Assembly (NCBI GenBank): GCA_050692985.1 | Contig: JBOGVZ010000034.1 | Coordinates: 11,165-75,164 of the forward strand | Reading direction: 5' to 3' | Length of the DNA stretch: 64,000 nucleotides | Origin: JBOGVZ01 sp050692985 | GTDB lineage: Bacteria > Actinomycetota > UBA4738 > CALAEC01 | The notes under the pieces: generated by a model | Database searches by the model: none | Told to the model about the DNA's origin: nothing | The model's input: the letters and a program-made list of their open reading frames with translations, nothing else | Shown: piece by piece, positions 35,014 through 46,638 of the stretch | How the letters are laid out: the number at the start of each line of letters is the position of its first letter | Position numbering within the stretch: position 1 is the first letter of the stretch | Position numbers and translations under genes: made by a program

Positions 35014-36389
35014 TCAACGGGTCGAGGGTGCCCGCGGAAGGGCGAACGGGAATCGGGAGCCGTTGCCCTCGGTGCCGTCCACCCAGAATCCGCCCGCCGT
35101 GGGCCTCGACGATCTCTCGGCTGACGTACAGCCCCAGGCCGAATCCGGTGGGGCTGCTGTCGGGGGCCAGCCGGGAGTAGGCCTGGAAGAGCCGCGCCCG
35201 CTCCCGGGCCGGGATGCCGGGACCGCGGTCGGACACGGTAACACCACCTCCCTCCCCGCGTCGCGAGCGGTGAGCTCGATCGGGGATCCCTTGGGCGAGT
35301 ACTTCACCGCGTTCGACAGGAGGTTCTGGAAGACCTGGAGGACCCGGGGAGGGTCGGCCATCACCGTGGCCCCGTCCGCGGCCGGGTCGACCTCGAGGAC
35401 GATGGGCGCCGGGGCGCAGGCCTGGACGGCTTGGCGAGCCAGGTCGCCGGCCCGCTGGGGACGGGGGGAGACTCTGAACGTGCCAGCCTCCATCTGGGTC
35501 GACATCGCGGTCCGGTCGGTCAGCTCCCGCAGTCGGGCGGTCTCCCCGTCGAGCACCGAAATCATCTCCCGCCGGCGGTCATCCTCCAGGTCGTCCCACC
35601 GCTTCAGCATGGCCAGCGTCAGGCTTCGGATGGCAGCCACCGGGTGCATGAGCTCGTGGGTCAGGGACCCGAACAGGCGAGCCCGGGCCCGGTCCACCTC
35701 CTCGAGCTCCTCGACGCGGGCCTGCTGAGCCTCCAGCGCCTGGGTCAGCTCGACCGCCCGGGCCCGCTCCGAGAAGTACGTGCGCCGGATCTCCCACAGG
35801 AGGCCGAGCAGCAGGGTACCGGAGAAGCCCAGGCGCAGGAGGTCCCCCGTGGAGACGACATCGCTGTAGACGGTGGGGAACAGCATGTAGTGGACGTGGG
35901 CGAAGGCCGCGAACACCACTGCCGGAGGGAGCCACCTCGTCTCCCACCCCGGGCCGGGGCGGACGAGGTACAGGAGGGCGGCGGTCAGGAGCAGGCTCAT
36001 CCCCAAGGCCTCGATCCCGGCTACCAGCACGTTGATGCCGGGGAGGGGACCGGTCAACGTGGCCGGGTCGATGGTGCCCGGGGACGCGGACAGGCTCGGG
36101 AGGAGGTGTCGCTCCGTCCACAGCACCGCGTCGATGAGCCCCAGCACCGCCAGGACGGCGAAGGACCGGGCGGCGAAGGTCTGGAACAGGCGGCTCGGCC
36201 TTCGCTCCGCCTGCCTGGAGGACAGCGCCCCCGCCAGGAGCAGGCCCGCGCCAGGATGCGCCCGGTGGTCCAGAAGTACAGGGCATGGCGGGTCCCCACC
36301 CGCTCGACCGGGATGGCCACTCCGAAGGTCAGCTGGTTGGCGATCAGCGGTAGCCAGGAGAGGGCGCGGAGACCGGTGCGGGCAGCCAT
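35014..36389 (-). pseudogene. Membrane sensor histidine kinase broken by three frame changes
   Basis: Segments of one kinase lie in three reading frames. From ATG 36389 the N terminus runs MAARTGLRALSWLPLIANQL to GRILA. Near 36250 it must shift to continue LLLAGALSSRQAE and the main frame: several membrane helices, a coiled coil, and the HisKA phospho-acceptor LFGSLTHELMHPV. Near 35240 a second shift is needed to read the ATP-binding motif SDRGPGIPARERARLF and FGLGLYVSREIVEAHGG. Near 35085 a third returns to WVDGTEGNGSRFPFALP. Each is a one-base difference. Real decay and sequencing or assembly error are both possible; the neighbouring genes are almost free of frame problems. Confidence 0.8.
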
Positions 36390-36431
36390 GGGGTTCCCTG
36401 CGGCGAGGCTAGCAGCGCGGGGGCCGGCCCA

Positions 36432-37028
36432 TCAAACGCCCGCGCACGCCTGGTGCTCCCAGTGAACCGTCCGAGCGTCCGTTCCCCACGTCTGCACGTC
36501 CAGGGTCCACAGGCCGTCGTGGGCGGCGACCGCGAACGAGTACACGGCGGGGATCGTCCACCGGAGCTCGGCCTGGTCCACGGAGCAGCTCCACCACGGC
36601 GGCGGCCAGGCCGACAGGATGCCCGACTTCGTCCAGGTCCCGGAGGCCTCGAACGAGCGCACGTCGATCGCCGGGCCCCCGCCCGTGAGGCCCTTGAACA
36701 TCGTGGCGGTTCCGGTGAAGTCGACCTCGACCGAGCCCCCGCCCACCGTGGAGCACTGGGTTCCGGCGTACACCACCGTCACGGCGTGGCCGTAGCGGTC
36801 GGCGGGCCCCCAGCCTCGGTAGGCCTGGGTGAGGGAGAACGTGGAGCACAGGGGAAGCTCGGCCGCGGCGCCCGCTGGGGCCGGGAGGACCCCGACGAAG
36901 GCGTACAGAAGGGACGAGACGAGCAGGGCCCGCGTGGCGAGCCGCTTCCGGCGACGGTGCGGGCCCTCGCCGCCGGCGCGAATGTCCGGCGGTCCAGGGA
37001 TGTTCTCCACCTCCTCGGCGCGCGCCAC
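36432..37028 (-). CDS. Secreted protein of unknown function
   Basis: 198 residues. A basic region (RRRKRLATR) is followed by a hydrophobic stretch and AGAAAE, a Sec-type signal peptide without a clear twin-arginine motif. The mature part has four Cys (LCSTF, QCSTV, SCSVD, QACAGV) and many Trp, Gly and Thr, and looks strand-rich and disulfide-bonded. I do not recognise the family. The start is uncertain: GTG 37028 overlaps a possible -10 box (TATCGT), and downstream starts exist. It lies beside tatA but need not be a Tat substrate. Confidence 0.65.
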   Translation of the reverse strand: MARAEEVENIPGPPDIRAGGEGPHRRRKRLATRALLVSSLLYAFVGVLPAPAGAAAELPLCSTFSLTQAYRGWGPADRYGHAVTVVYAGTQCSTVGGGSVEVDFTGTATMFKGLTGGGPAIDVRSFEASGTWTKSGILSAWPPPWWSCSVDQAELRWTIPAVYSFAVAAHDGLWTLDVQTWGTDARTVHWEHQACAGV

Positions 37029-37067
37029 GATACCCCGGTGGGCGGACGGGAGGAAGGCCAGGCCGCG

Positions 37068-37256
37068 CTACTCGGCGGTCTTGGCTTCGGGCTTCTCCGT
37101 CTCCTCGGGCTCCTGGTGGCCCTCGCGCAGGCCCTTCTTGAACTCGTTGGTCGACTTCCCGATCGACCGGGCGATGTCCGGGAGCTTGCGGGCCCCGAAC
37201 AGCAGGAGCAGCACCGCCAGGATGAGGATCAACTCGGGGACTCCGATGTTCGGCAC
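37068..37256 (-). CDS. tatA: Twin-arginine translocase subunit TatA/E
   Basis: 62 residues: an N-terminal membrane helix (ELILILAVLLLLFG), the hinge ARKLPDIARSIGKS and an amphipathic helix, then a charged tail. FG followed by ARKLP is the family hallmark. The GTG start is 6 nt after a TAGAAT box on the minus strand, so the message appears leaderless. tatC and tatB are not in the window, so the main tat locus is elsewhere. Confidence 0.93.
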   Translation of the reverse strand: MPNIGVPELILILAVLLLLFGARKLPDIARSIGKSTNEFKKGLREGHQEPEETEKPEAKTAE

Positions 37257-37262
37257 GCCCCG

Positions 37263-37268
37263 ATTCTA
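37263..37268 (-). promoter_or_regulatory. -10 box, leaderless promoter of tatA
   Basis: TAGAAT (minus strand), 6-nt spacer, GTG 37256. Confidence 0.5.
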
Positions 37269-37333
37269 CCCACCCGGCCGCCGTCGTGCTGGATCGTCGG
37301 ACGGAAGGTGCCGATCCGCGGCCCCCCGTGGTG

Positions 37334-37339
37334 TATCCT
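37334..37339 (+). promoter_or_regulatory. -10 box of the pyr operon
   Basis: TATCCT, predicting a transcription start near 37346, just before the PyrR-type RNA site. The -35 is weak. Confidence 0.45.
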
Positions 37340-37351
37340 GCTGCGGACGCT

Positions 37352-37449
37352 TCCCCTTTAAGTCCGGTCCCGAGAGGCCGGGAAGGAGGAACGAAGGGTG
37401 ACGATGGCCCAAGACGCTCCACCGCCCGGTGGGGCGTTCCTTCGTGTTT
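37352..37449 (+). promoter_or_regulatory. PyrR-binding leader and attenuator
   Basis: The segment around 37355-37388 reads CCTTTAAGTCCGG, then the loop TCCCGAGAGG, then CCGGGAAGGAGG. This matches the conserved PyrR-binding hairpin of pyr mRNAs (UCC-AGAGAGG type loop). Its 3' arm contains the ribosome site AAGGAGG (37383-37389) of a 17-codon ORF. A second hairpin, ACGCTCCACC (37414-37423) with GGTGGGGCGT (37428-37437), then TCCTTCGTGTTT, looks like a terminator. PyrR bound with UMP would hide the ribosome site; whether control is at translation or transcription is inference. Confidence 0.75.
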
Positions 37450-37451
37450 GA
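37398..37451 (+). CDS. 17-codon leader ORF of the pyr operon
   Basis: GTG 37398, 8 nt after a strong AAGGAGG, encodes VTMAQDAPPPGGAFLRV and stops at 37449-37451. It covers both arms of the terminator-like hairpin. It overlaps the probable pyrR start GTG 37444, so a ribosome on it would melt the hairpin and end beside the pyrR start. Confidence 0.5.
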   Translation: MTMAQDAPPPGGAFLRV

Positions 37452-37986
37452 GCCCCGGGCCCGGCTGCTCGAGGCCGGTGACGTGCGGCGGGCGGTGACC
37501 CGCATCGCCCACGAGATCCTCGAGCGCAACAAGGGCGCGGCCGACCTGGCCCTGGTGGGCATCGCGGCCCGCGGGGACGACCTGGCCCGCCGCCTGGCCG
37601 CGGAGATCGCCCGCATCGAGGGTGGGGAGGTCCCGGTCGGGGTCCTCGACATCACCTTCTACCGAGACGACATCGGCATGCGGGCCGAGGCGCCCGAGGT
37701 CCACGAGACCCGCATCGACTTCGACGTCAGCGGCAAAACCGTGGTCCTGGTCGACGACGTCCTGTTCACCGGGCGGACGATCCGGGCCGCCATGGACGCC
37801 CTGGTCGACTACGGGCGGCCCCGGGCCATCCAGCTGGCCGTGCTGGTGGACCGGGGGCACCGCGAGCTGCCGATCCGGGCCGACTACGTGGGCAAGAACG
37901 TCCCGACCCGGGCCCAGGAGCTGGTCCGTGTCCTGCTCGAGGAGACCGACGGCGCCGATGCCGTCGAGTTGGGGGAGGAGAGATGA
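37444..37986 (+). CDS. pyrR: Bifunctional pyr operon regulator / uracil phosphoribosyltransferase
   Basis: PyrR binds pyr mRNA in response to UMP/UTP and has weak UPRTase activity. The type I PRTase fold is clear: RRAVTRIAHEILERNKGA, LVGIAARGDDLARRLA, the PRPP loop VVLVDDVLFTGRTIRAAM, and the RNA-binding Arg-rich part VLVDRGHRELPIRADYVGKN. The start is taken as GTG 37444. GTG 37429 in the same frame lies inside the terminator stem. The result, about 180 residues, is normal. The stop overlaps pyrB (ATGA). Confidence 0.93.
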   Translation: MFEPRARLLEAGDVRRAVTRIAHEILERNKGAADLALVGIAARGDDLARRLAAEIARIEGGEVPVGVLDITFYRDDIGMRAEAPEVHETRIDFDVSGKTVVLVDDVLFTGRTIRAAMDALVDYGRPRAIQLAVLVDRGHRELPIRADYVGKNVPTRAQELVRVLLEETDGADAVELGEER

Positions 37987-38930
37987 ACAAGCACTTGCTG
38001 TCGGTGACGCAGCTGTCCCCCGAGGACATCACCAGGATCCTGGACACTGCCGCCTCGTTCCGGGAGGTCGGCACCCGGGTCATCAAGAAGGTCCCGGCGC
38101 TCCGCGGCCGCACCGTGGTGAACCTGTTCTACGAGGCCTCCACGCGCACGCGGATCTCGTTCGAGATCGCGGCCAAGCGGCTGTCGGCCGACGTGATCAA
38201 CTTCACGACGTCGGGCTCCTCGGTGAGCAAGGGCGAGAGCCTCAAGGACACCGCGCTCACCCTGGAGGCCATGGGGGCCGACGCGATCGTGGTGCGCCAC
38301 GCCTCGTCGGGAGCGCCCTACGCATTGTCCAGGTGGGTGGACGCCAGCGTCCTGAACGCGGGCGACGGGACCCACGAGCACCCCACCCAGGCGCTGCTCG
38401 ACCTGTACACGATCCGGGAGCACTTCCCCTCGTTCGAGGGACTGCGGGTGGCCATCGTGGGGGACGTGCTCCACTCGAGGGTCGCTCGCTCCGGGACGCA
38501 CGCGCTCTCACGCATGGGGGCCCAGGTCACCCTGGTGGGCCCGCCCACCCTGATCCCTCCCCAGGCACCCGCGTGGGGCGCCGAGGTCTCCCACGACCTG
38601 GACGCCGTGCTGCCCAAGGCCAGCGTGTGCTACATGCTGCGGGTCCAGCGGGAGCGCCAGCGCCAGCAGTACTTCCCCACCGTCCGCGAGTACGCCCGCC
38701 GCTTCGGGCTCACCCGGGAGCGGGTGGCCACCCTGCCCGAGGGGGCCCTGATCATGCACCCCGGTCCGATGAACCGCGGGGTGGAGATCGCCTCGGACGT
38801 GGCCGACCTTCCCCAGTCCCTCATCACCGACCAGGTCACGAACGGCATCGCCGTGCGGATGGCCCTGCTGTACCTGATGCTCGCGGGGGGCGGCGGAGAA
38901 GCGCCGGCATCCTCCGAGGGGGAGGCGTGA
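37983..38930 (+). CDS. pyrB: Aspartate carbamoyltransferase catalytic subunit
   Basis: 315 residues, catalysing carbamoyl phosphate plus aspartate to carbamoyl aspartate. The carbamoyl-phosphate site FYEASTRTRISFE, the SVSKGESLKDT loop and GDGTHEHPTQALLDLYTI are all intact, as is HPGPMNRGVEI. No regulatory pyrI follows, as in other Gram-positive pyr operons. It overlaps pyrR and pyrC by 4 and 1 nt. Confidence 0.97.
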   Translation: MNKHLLSVTQLSPEDITRILDTAASFREVGTRVIKKVPALRGRTVVNLFYEASTRTRISFEIAAKRLSADVINFTTSGSSVSKGESLKDTALTLEAMGADAIVVRHASSGAPYALSRWVDASVLNAGDGTHEHPTQALLDLYTIREHFPSFEGLRVAIVGDVLHSRVARSGTHALSRMGAQVTLVGPPTLIPPQAPAWGAEVSHDLDAVLPKASVCYMLRVQRERQRQQYFPTVREYARRFGLTRERVATLPEGALIMHPGPMNRGVEIASDVADLPQSLITDQVTNGIAVRMALLYLMLAGGGGEAPASSEGEA

Positions 38931-40228
38931 TGGCGGCGGTCCTCCTGCGCGGCGGCCGGCTGGTGGATCCCGCCTCGGGGCACGACGGGCCGGCCGACGT
39001 GCTGGTGGAGGACGGTCTGGTGGCCACCGTGGGAGGGGGGACGGCCCCCTCCGGCGCCGACGTCGTGGACTGCCAGGGCCTCGTGGTGGCGCCGGGGCTG
39101 GTGGACCTGCACACCCACCTGCGGGAGCCCGGCCGGGAGGACGCGGAGACGATCGACACCGGCTCGCGGGCCGCGGCGGTGGGAGGCTACACCGCCGTGT
39201 GCGCCATGCCCAACACCGACCCGGTGGCCGACCACGCGGCCGTGGTGCTGGAGGTCGCGGCCCTGGCCGAGAAGGCGGGGCTGTGCGAGGTGGTGCCGGC
39301 GGCCGCCATCACCAGGGGCCTGGCCGGCGAGGAGCTGGTGGAGATGGGGGAGCTGGTCGAGGCCGGCGTCCGGCTGTTCACCGATGACCACAGCTCGGTC
39401 CAGTCGGCCCGGGTGATGCGGCTGGCGCTGGAGTACTCGAGAGCGTTCGAGGTCGTGCTCAGCCAGCACGCCGAGGACCACACCCTGTCCGAGGGGTGGC
39501 AGATGCACGAGGGCCACTACTCCGCGCTGCTGGGCCTGCGAGGGGTCCCCGCCGAGGCCGAGAGCGCCATCGTGGCCCGGGACGTGGCGCTGGCCCGGCT
39601 CACCGGCGGGCGCCTCCACGTGACCCACGTCTCCGCGGCCGAGACCGTGCGGGTGATCGGGGACGCCGTGGCCAGGGGGATCCCGCTCACCGCCGACGTC
39701 ACCCCCCATCACCTGACGTTCACCGACGAGGATCTCGTTTCCTACGACACGAACCTGAAGGTGAACCCCCCGTTCCGGTCCGCCGAGGATCGCCACGCCC
39801 TGCGGGGGGCCCTGGCGGAGGGTGTCCTGGGCGCGGTGGCCACCGACCACGCGCCGCACGCCGTGGAGGACAAGGAGGTGGAGTTCGACCAGGCCCGCCC
39901 GGGAACCACCGGGCTGGAGACGGCCCTGGCCGTGGTCCTCACCGAGCTGGTCGAGCCCGGTCTCCTCGACCTGGCCGAGGCGATCCGCCGGATGTCCACC
40001 ACGCCGGCACGCATCCTGAGGCTCTCGGACCACGGGGGACCGGTGGCCCCGGGACGGCCGGCGAACCTGGTGGCGTTCGACCCCACGGCCGGATGGGTGG
40101 TGGGGGAGCGCCCGTTCGCCTCGCGGAGCCGGAACTCGGTGTTCCTGGGACGAGCCCTGAGGGGGCGGGTCGTCCACACGCTGCTGCGTGGGGAGCTCAC
40201 CGTCCGGGACGGGGAGGCCACTCGGTGA
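38930..40228 (+). CDS. pyrC: Dihydroorotase
   Basis: 432-residue amidohydrolase closing the pyrimidine ring. The metal motif VDLHTHLREPG near residue 60 is of the class I (PyrC-long) type. Other metal ligands are in SQHAEDH, HVTHVS and the catalytic Asp in VATDHAPH. ATG 38930 shares a base with the pyrB stop. The C terminus VFLGRALRGRVVHTLLRGE is typical. The stop overlaps carA (GTGA). Confidence 0.96.
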   Translation: MAAVLLRGGRLVDPASGHDGPADVLVEDGLVATVGGGTAPSGADVVDCQGLVVAPGLVDLHTHLREPGREDAETIDTGSRAAAVGGYTAVCAMPNTDPVADHAAVVLEVAALAEKAGLCEVVPAAAITRGLAGEELVEMGELVEAGVRLFTDDHSSVQSARVMRLALEYSRAFEVVLSQHAEDHTLSEGWQMHEGHYSALLGLRGVPAEAESAIVARDVALARLTGGRLHVTHVSAAETVRVIGDAVARGIPLTADVTPHHLTFTDEDLVSYDTNLKVNPPFRSAEDRHALRGALAEGVLGAVATDHAPHAVEDKEVEFDQARPGTTGLETALAVVLTELVEPGLLDLAEAIRRMSTTPARILRLSDHGGPVAPGRPANLVAFDPTAGWVVGERPFASRSRNSVFLGRALRGRVVHTLLRGELTVRDGEATR

Positions 40229-41534
40229 GCGACGCCCTCCTGGTCCTGGAAGACGGCGTCGCGTTCCCGGGCCGCTCGCTCGGCGCGGAGGGGGAAGCGT
40301 TCGGGGAGGTGGTGTTCAACACCGGGATGAGCGGGTACCAGGAGGTGCTCACGGACCCCTCGTACGCCCGGCAGATCGTGGTCATGACCTATCCCCACCA
40401 GGGGAACTACGGGGTCAACGACCAGGATCCGGAGTCCGGTGCGGTGCAGGCCGCGGGGTTCGTCGTCCGGGAGGCCTCCAGGCGGCCCAGCAGCTGGCGG
40501 TCTCAGGCGTCGCTGGCGGAGTACCTGACGGGTTCCGGCGTCGTGGGGATCGAGGACCTGGACACCCGGGCCCTGACGCTGCACATCCGTGAGGCCGGGG
40601 CCATGCGAGCGGCCATCTCCACCCGGGACCTCGACCCGGCGTCGTTGGTGGCCCGGGTGCAGGGGGAGCCCGGGATGCTGGGGGCGGACCTGGCCACGAC
40701 CGTCTCCACGCGGGATCCCTACGAGGCCCGGGAGCTGGTGGGCCCGGCAATGCCCCGCCACGGCCGGATCTTCCGGGTCGCCGCCCTCGACTGGGGGCTG
40801 AAGCGGAACAGCCTCCGGCTGCTCCACCGCAGAGGTTGCGACACCGTGGTGTTCCCGGCGCTGACGCCGCCCCGGGACGTCCTGGCGGAGGGCTACGACG
40901 GGGTCTTCCTGTCGAACGGCCCCGGCGACCCTGCGGCCACGACGTACGCGGTGGAGGCCGCCCGGGCGTTCCTGGGGCACGTCCCGGTGTTCGGGATCTG
41001 CCTGGGGCACCAGGTCGTGGGCCGGGCCTTGGGGGGGCGGACGTACAAGCTGAAGTTCGGGCACCGCGGCGCCAACCAGCCGGTGGTGGACCTGGAGACG
41101 GGCCGTGTCGACGTCACCTCCCACAACCACGGCTTCGCCGTTGATCCTCACGGCTGGGCTTCATCGGCCGGGGCCGCGGCTTTCACGACCCCCGGGTCCT
41201 TTCCGCTCCCGAAACGTGAGGGTCGGGCCGCCTCGGAAGAGATCGCCGCCCCACACGTTTCTCCGCTGGGACCCGGGGGTCGCCGCGCCGCGGCTCGGGC
41301 TGGCGAGGTGGCCCCCGCGGTGGTGAAAGCCGCGGCCCCGCGAGAGGCCCCCGTGGTGGATTCCGGGTTCGGGAGGGTGATGTTGACGCACTGGAACCTG
41401 AACGACGGGACCCTGGAGGGGCTGCGGTGCCTCGACGTCCCGGCGTTCTCCGTCCAGTACCACCCCGAGGCCGCCCCGGGCCCGCACGACGCCGCCCCGT
41501 TGTTCGACCGGTTCGTGGAGCTGATGGAGGGCTG

Positions 41535-41535
<1 letters not shown>
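40225..41535 (+). CDS. carA: Carbamoyl-phosphate synthase small subunit, with internal insertion
   Basis: 436-residue glutaminase subunit; typical length is about 370-380. The N-terminal domain (FNTGMSGYQEVLTDPSYARQ) and the class I amidotransferase domain are present: FLSNGPGDP, nucleophile Cys in FGICLGHQVV, and the His/Glu pair in QYHPEAAPGP. Between SHNHGFAVD and MLTHWNLNDGTLEGL about 60 extra residues, rich in Ala, Pro and Arg, replace a short loop. They are encoded by a palindromic insertion with 17-bp inverted ends. The frame is kept and all catalytic residues remain, so activity is likely. GTG 40225 overlaps pyrC. Confidence 0.93.
41170..41339 (+). repeat. Palindromic insertion element read in frame inside carA
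   Basis: Ends 41170-41186 and 41323-41339 are perfect 17-bp inverted repeats (GGGGCCGCGGCTTTCAC and its complement). Inner inverted pairs also occur: ACCCCCGGGTCC (41188-41199) with GGACCCGGGGGT (41269-41280), and GAAACGTG with CACGTTTC. The 170-bp unit could fold into a long cruciform or RNA hairpin. It corresponds to the extra loop of CarA, so it looks inserted rather than inherited. No second copy is in the window, and it has no ORF of its own. Confidence 0.75.
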
Positions 41536-44768
<3,233 letters not shown>

Positions 44769-44772
44769 CGGC

Positions 44773-45672
44773 ATGATCCGCCAGAAGTGCGAGGTCCTCA
44801 CCGCCAAGCGCTGGGGGACCTACCAGTCGATCACGCTGGTGGCCCCGGAGATCTCCGACCAGGCCCGGCCGGGGCAGTTCATCGAGGTCATGATGCCGGA
44901 GGGGCGGGAGTTCACACTCCGCCGGCCGTTCTCCATCCACCAGGCGTCGCGCAAGGGCGGGTGGGCGGGGACCCTGGAGTTCGCCTTCCTGGCCACGGGG
45001 CCCGGCACCGAGTGGCTGGCCCAGGTCCAGGCCCACGACTTTCTCGACGTGATCGGGCCGCTGGGCAAGCCGTTCCCGTACCCGCGCGACATGAGGAACT
45101 GCCTCCTGGTGGGCGGGGGGTACGGCGCTGCGCCGCTGTACTTCCTGGCCCAGGAGCTGCGGAGCCGAGGCAAGCGAGTGGACATCATCATCGGGGCCCG
45201 GGACCAGGACCGGCTGTTCAAGTCGGTCGAGGCCAAGCGGCTGTCGCAGACCGTGATCCTGGCCACGGAGGACGGCAGCGTGGGCGAACGGGGCAAGGTC
45301 ACCGACGTGCTCCCGGGGATGGTGTCGCGGTGCAACACCGAGGTGGTCTACGCGTGCGGGCCGAACCCGATGCTGCGAGCGGTCGCCGAATACTGCACCG
45401 CCCAGGGCATCCCTTCCCAGGTCGCCGTGGAGGAGCTGATGGCCTGCGGCCTGGGGGTGTGCTGGACGTGCGTGGTCCCGGTGATCCGCCGGGACGGTCA
45501 GAGCTGGGACTTCCTGCGCTCGTGCGTCGAGGGCCCCGTGTTCAGCGGCAGCCGGGTGTGGTGGGAGCGGTGGCTGGGCGGCCGGTCCGAGCCGGTGCAG
45601 ACCCCCCCACATGGCTTCCGCATGGACGAGCGCGACCCGACCCCACCGGGGACATGGCGCGCCGCCGAGTAA
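44773..45672 (+). CDS. pyrK: Dihydroorotate dehydrogenase electron-transfer subunit
   Basis: 299-residue FAD and [2Fe-2S] protein that passes electrons from PyrD to NAD+ in class 1B enzymes. The FAD site is in FTLRRPFSIHQ, the NAD site in LLVGGGYGAAPLYFLAQEL and the cluster cysteines in MACGLGVCWTC with a fourth in LRSCVEGPVF. ATG 44773 lies 4 nt after carB. The tail after the cluster, about 50 residues with several Trp, is longer than usual and overlaps pyrD by 19 nt. Confidence 0.93.
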   Translation: MIRQKCEVLTAKRWGTYQSITLVAPEISDQARPGQFIEVMMPEGREFTLRRPFSIHQASRKGGWAGTLEFAFLATGPGTEWLAQVQAHDFLDVIGPLGKPFPYPRDMRNCLLVGGGYGAAPLYFLAQELRSRGKRVDIIIGARDQDRLFKSVEAKRLSQTVILATEDGSVGERGKVTDVLPGMVSRCNTEVVYACGPNPMLRAVAEYCTAQGIPSQVAVEELMACGLGVCWTCVVPVIRRDGQSWDFLRSCVEGPVFSGSRVWWERWLGGRSEPVQTPPHGFRMDERDPTPPGTWRAAE

Positions 45673-46619
45673 GGCTCTCCACCGATCTGGACGGGGTGGT
45701 CCTTCCCACACCGGTGCTGGGCGCTTCGGGGTGCTTCGGCTCCGGCCAGGAGCTGGCCGGGGTCATGGACATCCGCCGTGTCGGCGGCATCGTGACGAAG
45801 AGCGTCACGCTCCATCCCACCCGCGGCCTGCCCACACCCCGGATGGCCGAGACCGCCTCCGGGATGCTCAACGCCATCGGCCTCCAGAACCCGGGAATCG
45901 CGGAGTTCATCCGCAAGGACGGCCCGTTCATCGCCCGGGTGGGCGTCCCGGTGTTCGTGTCGATCGCCGGCAAGACCGTGGAGGAGTTCGCCGACGTGGC
46001 TTCCCACGTCCGCGACCTTCCGGGGGTCGTGGGGATCGAGGTCAACCTGTCCTCGCCGAACATGCGGCAGCTCCGCGAGCTGTTCTCCCGGGACCCCGAT
46101 GCCGCGGCAGAGGCGGTGGCCGCGGTGGTGCGGACCACCAGCGTGCCCGTGTTCGCCAAGCTCACGGCCGACGTCACCGACATCGTGGACATGGCCCGGG
46201 AGTGCGTGCGGGCGGGGGCCCACGGCCTGTCGCTGATCAACACCCTCCTGGGCATGGCCATCGACGTGGATACGTTCCGTCCCAGCCTGGGGAACGTGAC
46301 CGGTGGCCTGTCCGGCCCGGCCATCAAGCCGGTGGCGCTCCGGTGCGTGTTCCAGGTAGCGCGGGCCCTTCCCGAGGTGCCGATCATGGGGGTCGGAGGG
46401 ATCCGTTCCGCCCGAGACGCGATCGAGTTCCTGCTGGCGGGGGCATGGGCGGTGCAGGTGGGCACGGCCAACTACTTCGATCCCCACGCCCTCGTGGACG
46501 TCGCCCGGGGGATCGGGGAGTTCCTGGCGGCCAGGCGACTGTCGAGCCCGGCCGACCTCCGGGGCCGGGTCCTGGCGCCGGCGCCGACCGAGGAGCAGCC
46601 CGCCTACCCCGGCGGATGA
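45654..46619 (+). CDS. pyrD: Dihydroorotate dehydrogenase (class 1B context)
   Basis: 321-residue FMN beta/alpha barrel oxidising dihydroorotate to orotate. Landmarks are VLGASGCFGSGQEL, GIVTKSVTLHPTRG, NAIGLQNPG, VPVFAKLTADVTD, GLSGPAIKPVALR and the phosphate loop MGVGGIRSARDAIEFLLAGA. The catalytic-base loop reads VNLSSPNM: Ser occupies the position where class 1A/1B enzymes normally have Cys (NxSCPN). Ser is typical of membrane-linked class 2 enzymes. The adjacent pyrK and the lack of a class 2 N-terminal helix still argue for class 1B. ATG 45654 lies inside the pyrK end. Confidence 0.94.
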   Translation: MARRRVRLSTDLDGVVLPTPVLGASGCFGSGQELAGVMDIRRVGGIVTKSVTLHPTRGLPTPRMAETASGMLNAIGLQNPGIAEFIRKDGPFIARVGVPVFVSIAGKTVEEFADVASHVRDLPGVVGIEVNLSSPNMRQLRELFSRDPDAAAEAVAAVVRTTSVPVFAKLTADVTDIVDMARECVRAGAHGLSLINTLLGMAIDVDTFRPSLGNVTGGLSGPAIKPVALRCVFQVARALPEVPIMGVGGIRSARDAIEFLLAGAWAVQVGTANYFDPHALVDVARGIGEFLAARRLSSPADLRGRVLAPAPTEEQPAYPGG

Positions 46620-46638
46620 GCGAGGCCGCGCAGCCCCG

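Noticed and set aside
41164..41345. Intein or split of CarA by the insertion
   Set aside because: Only about 60 residues, without intein splice-junction residues (N-terminal Cys/Ser block, C-terminal His-Asn); it simply enlarges a loop.
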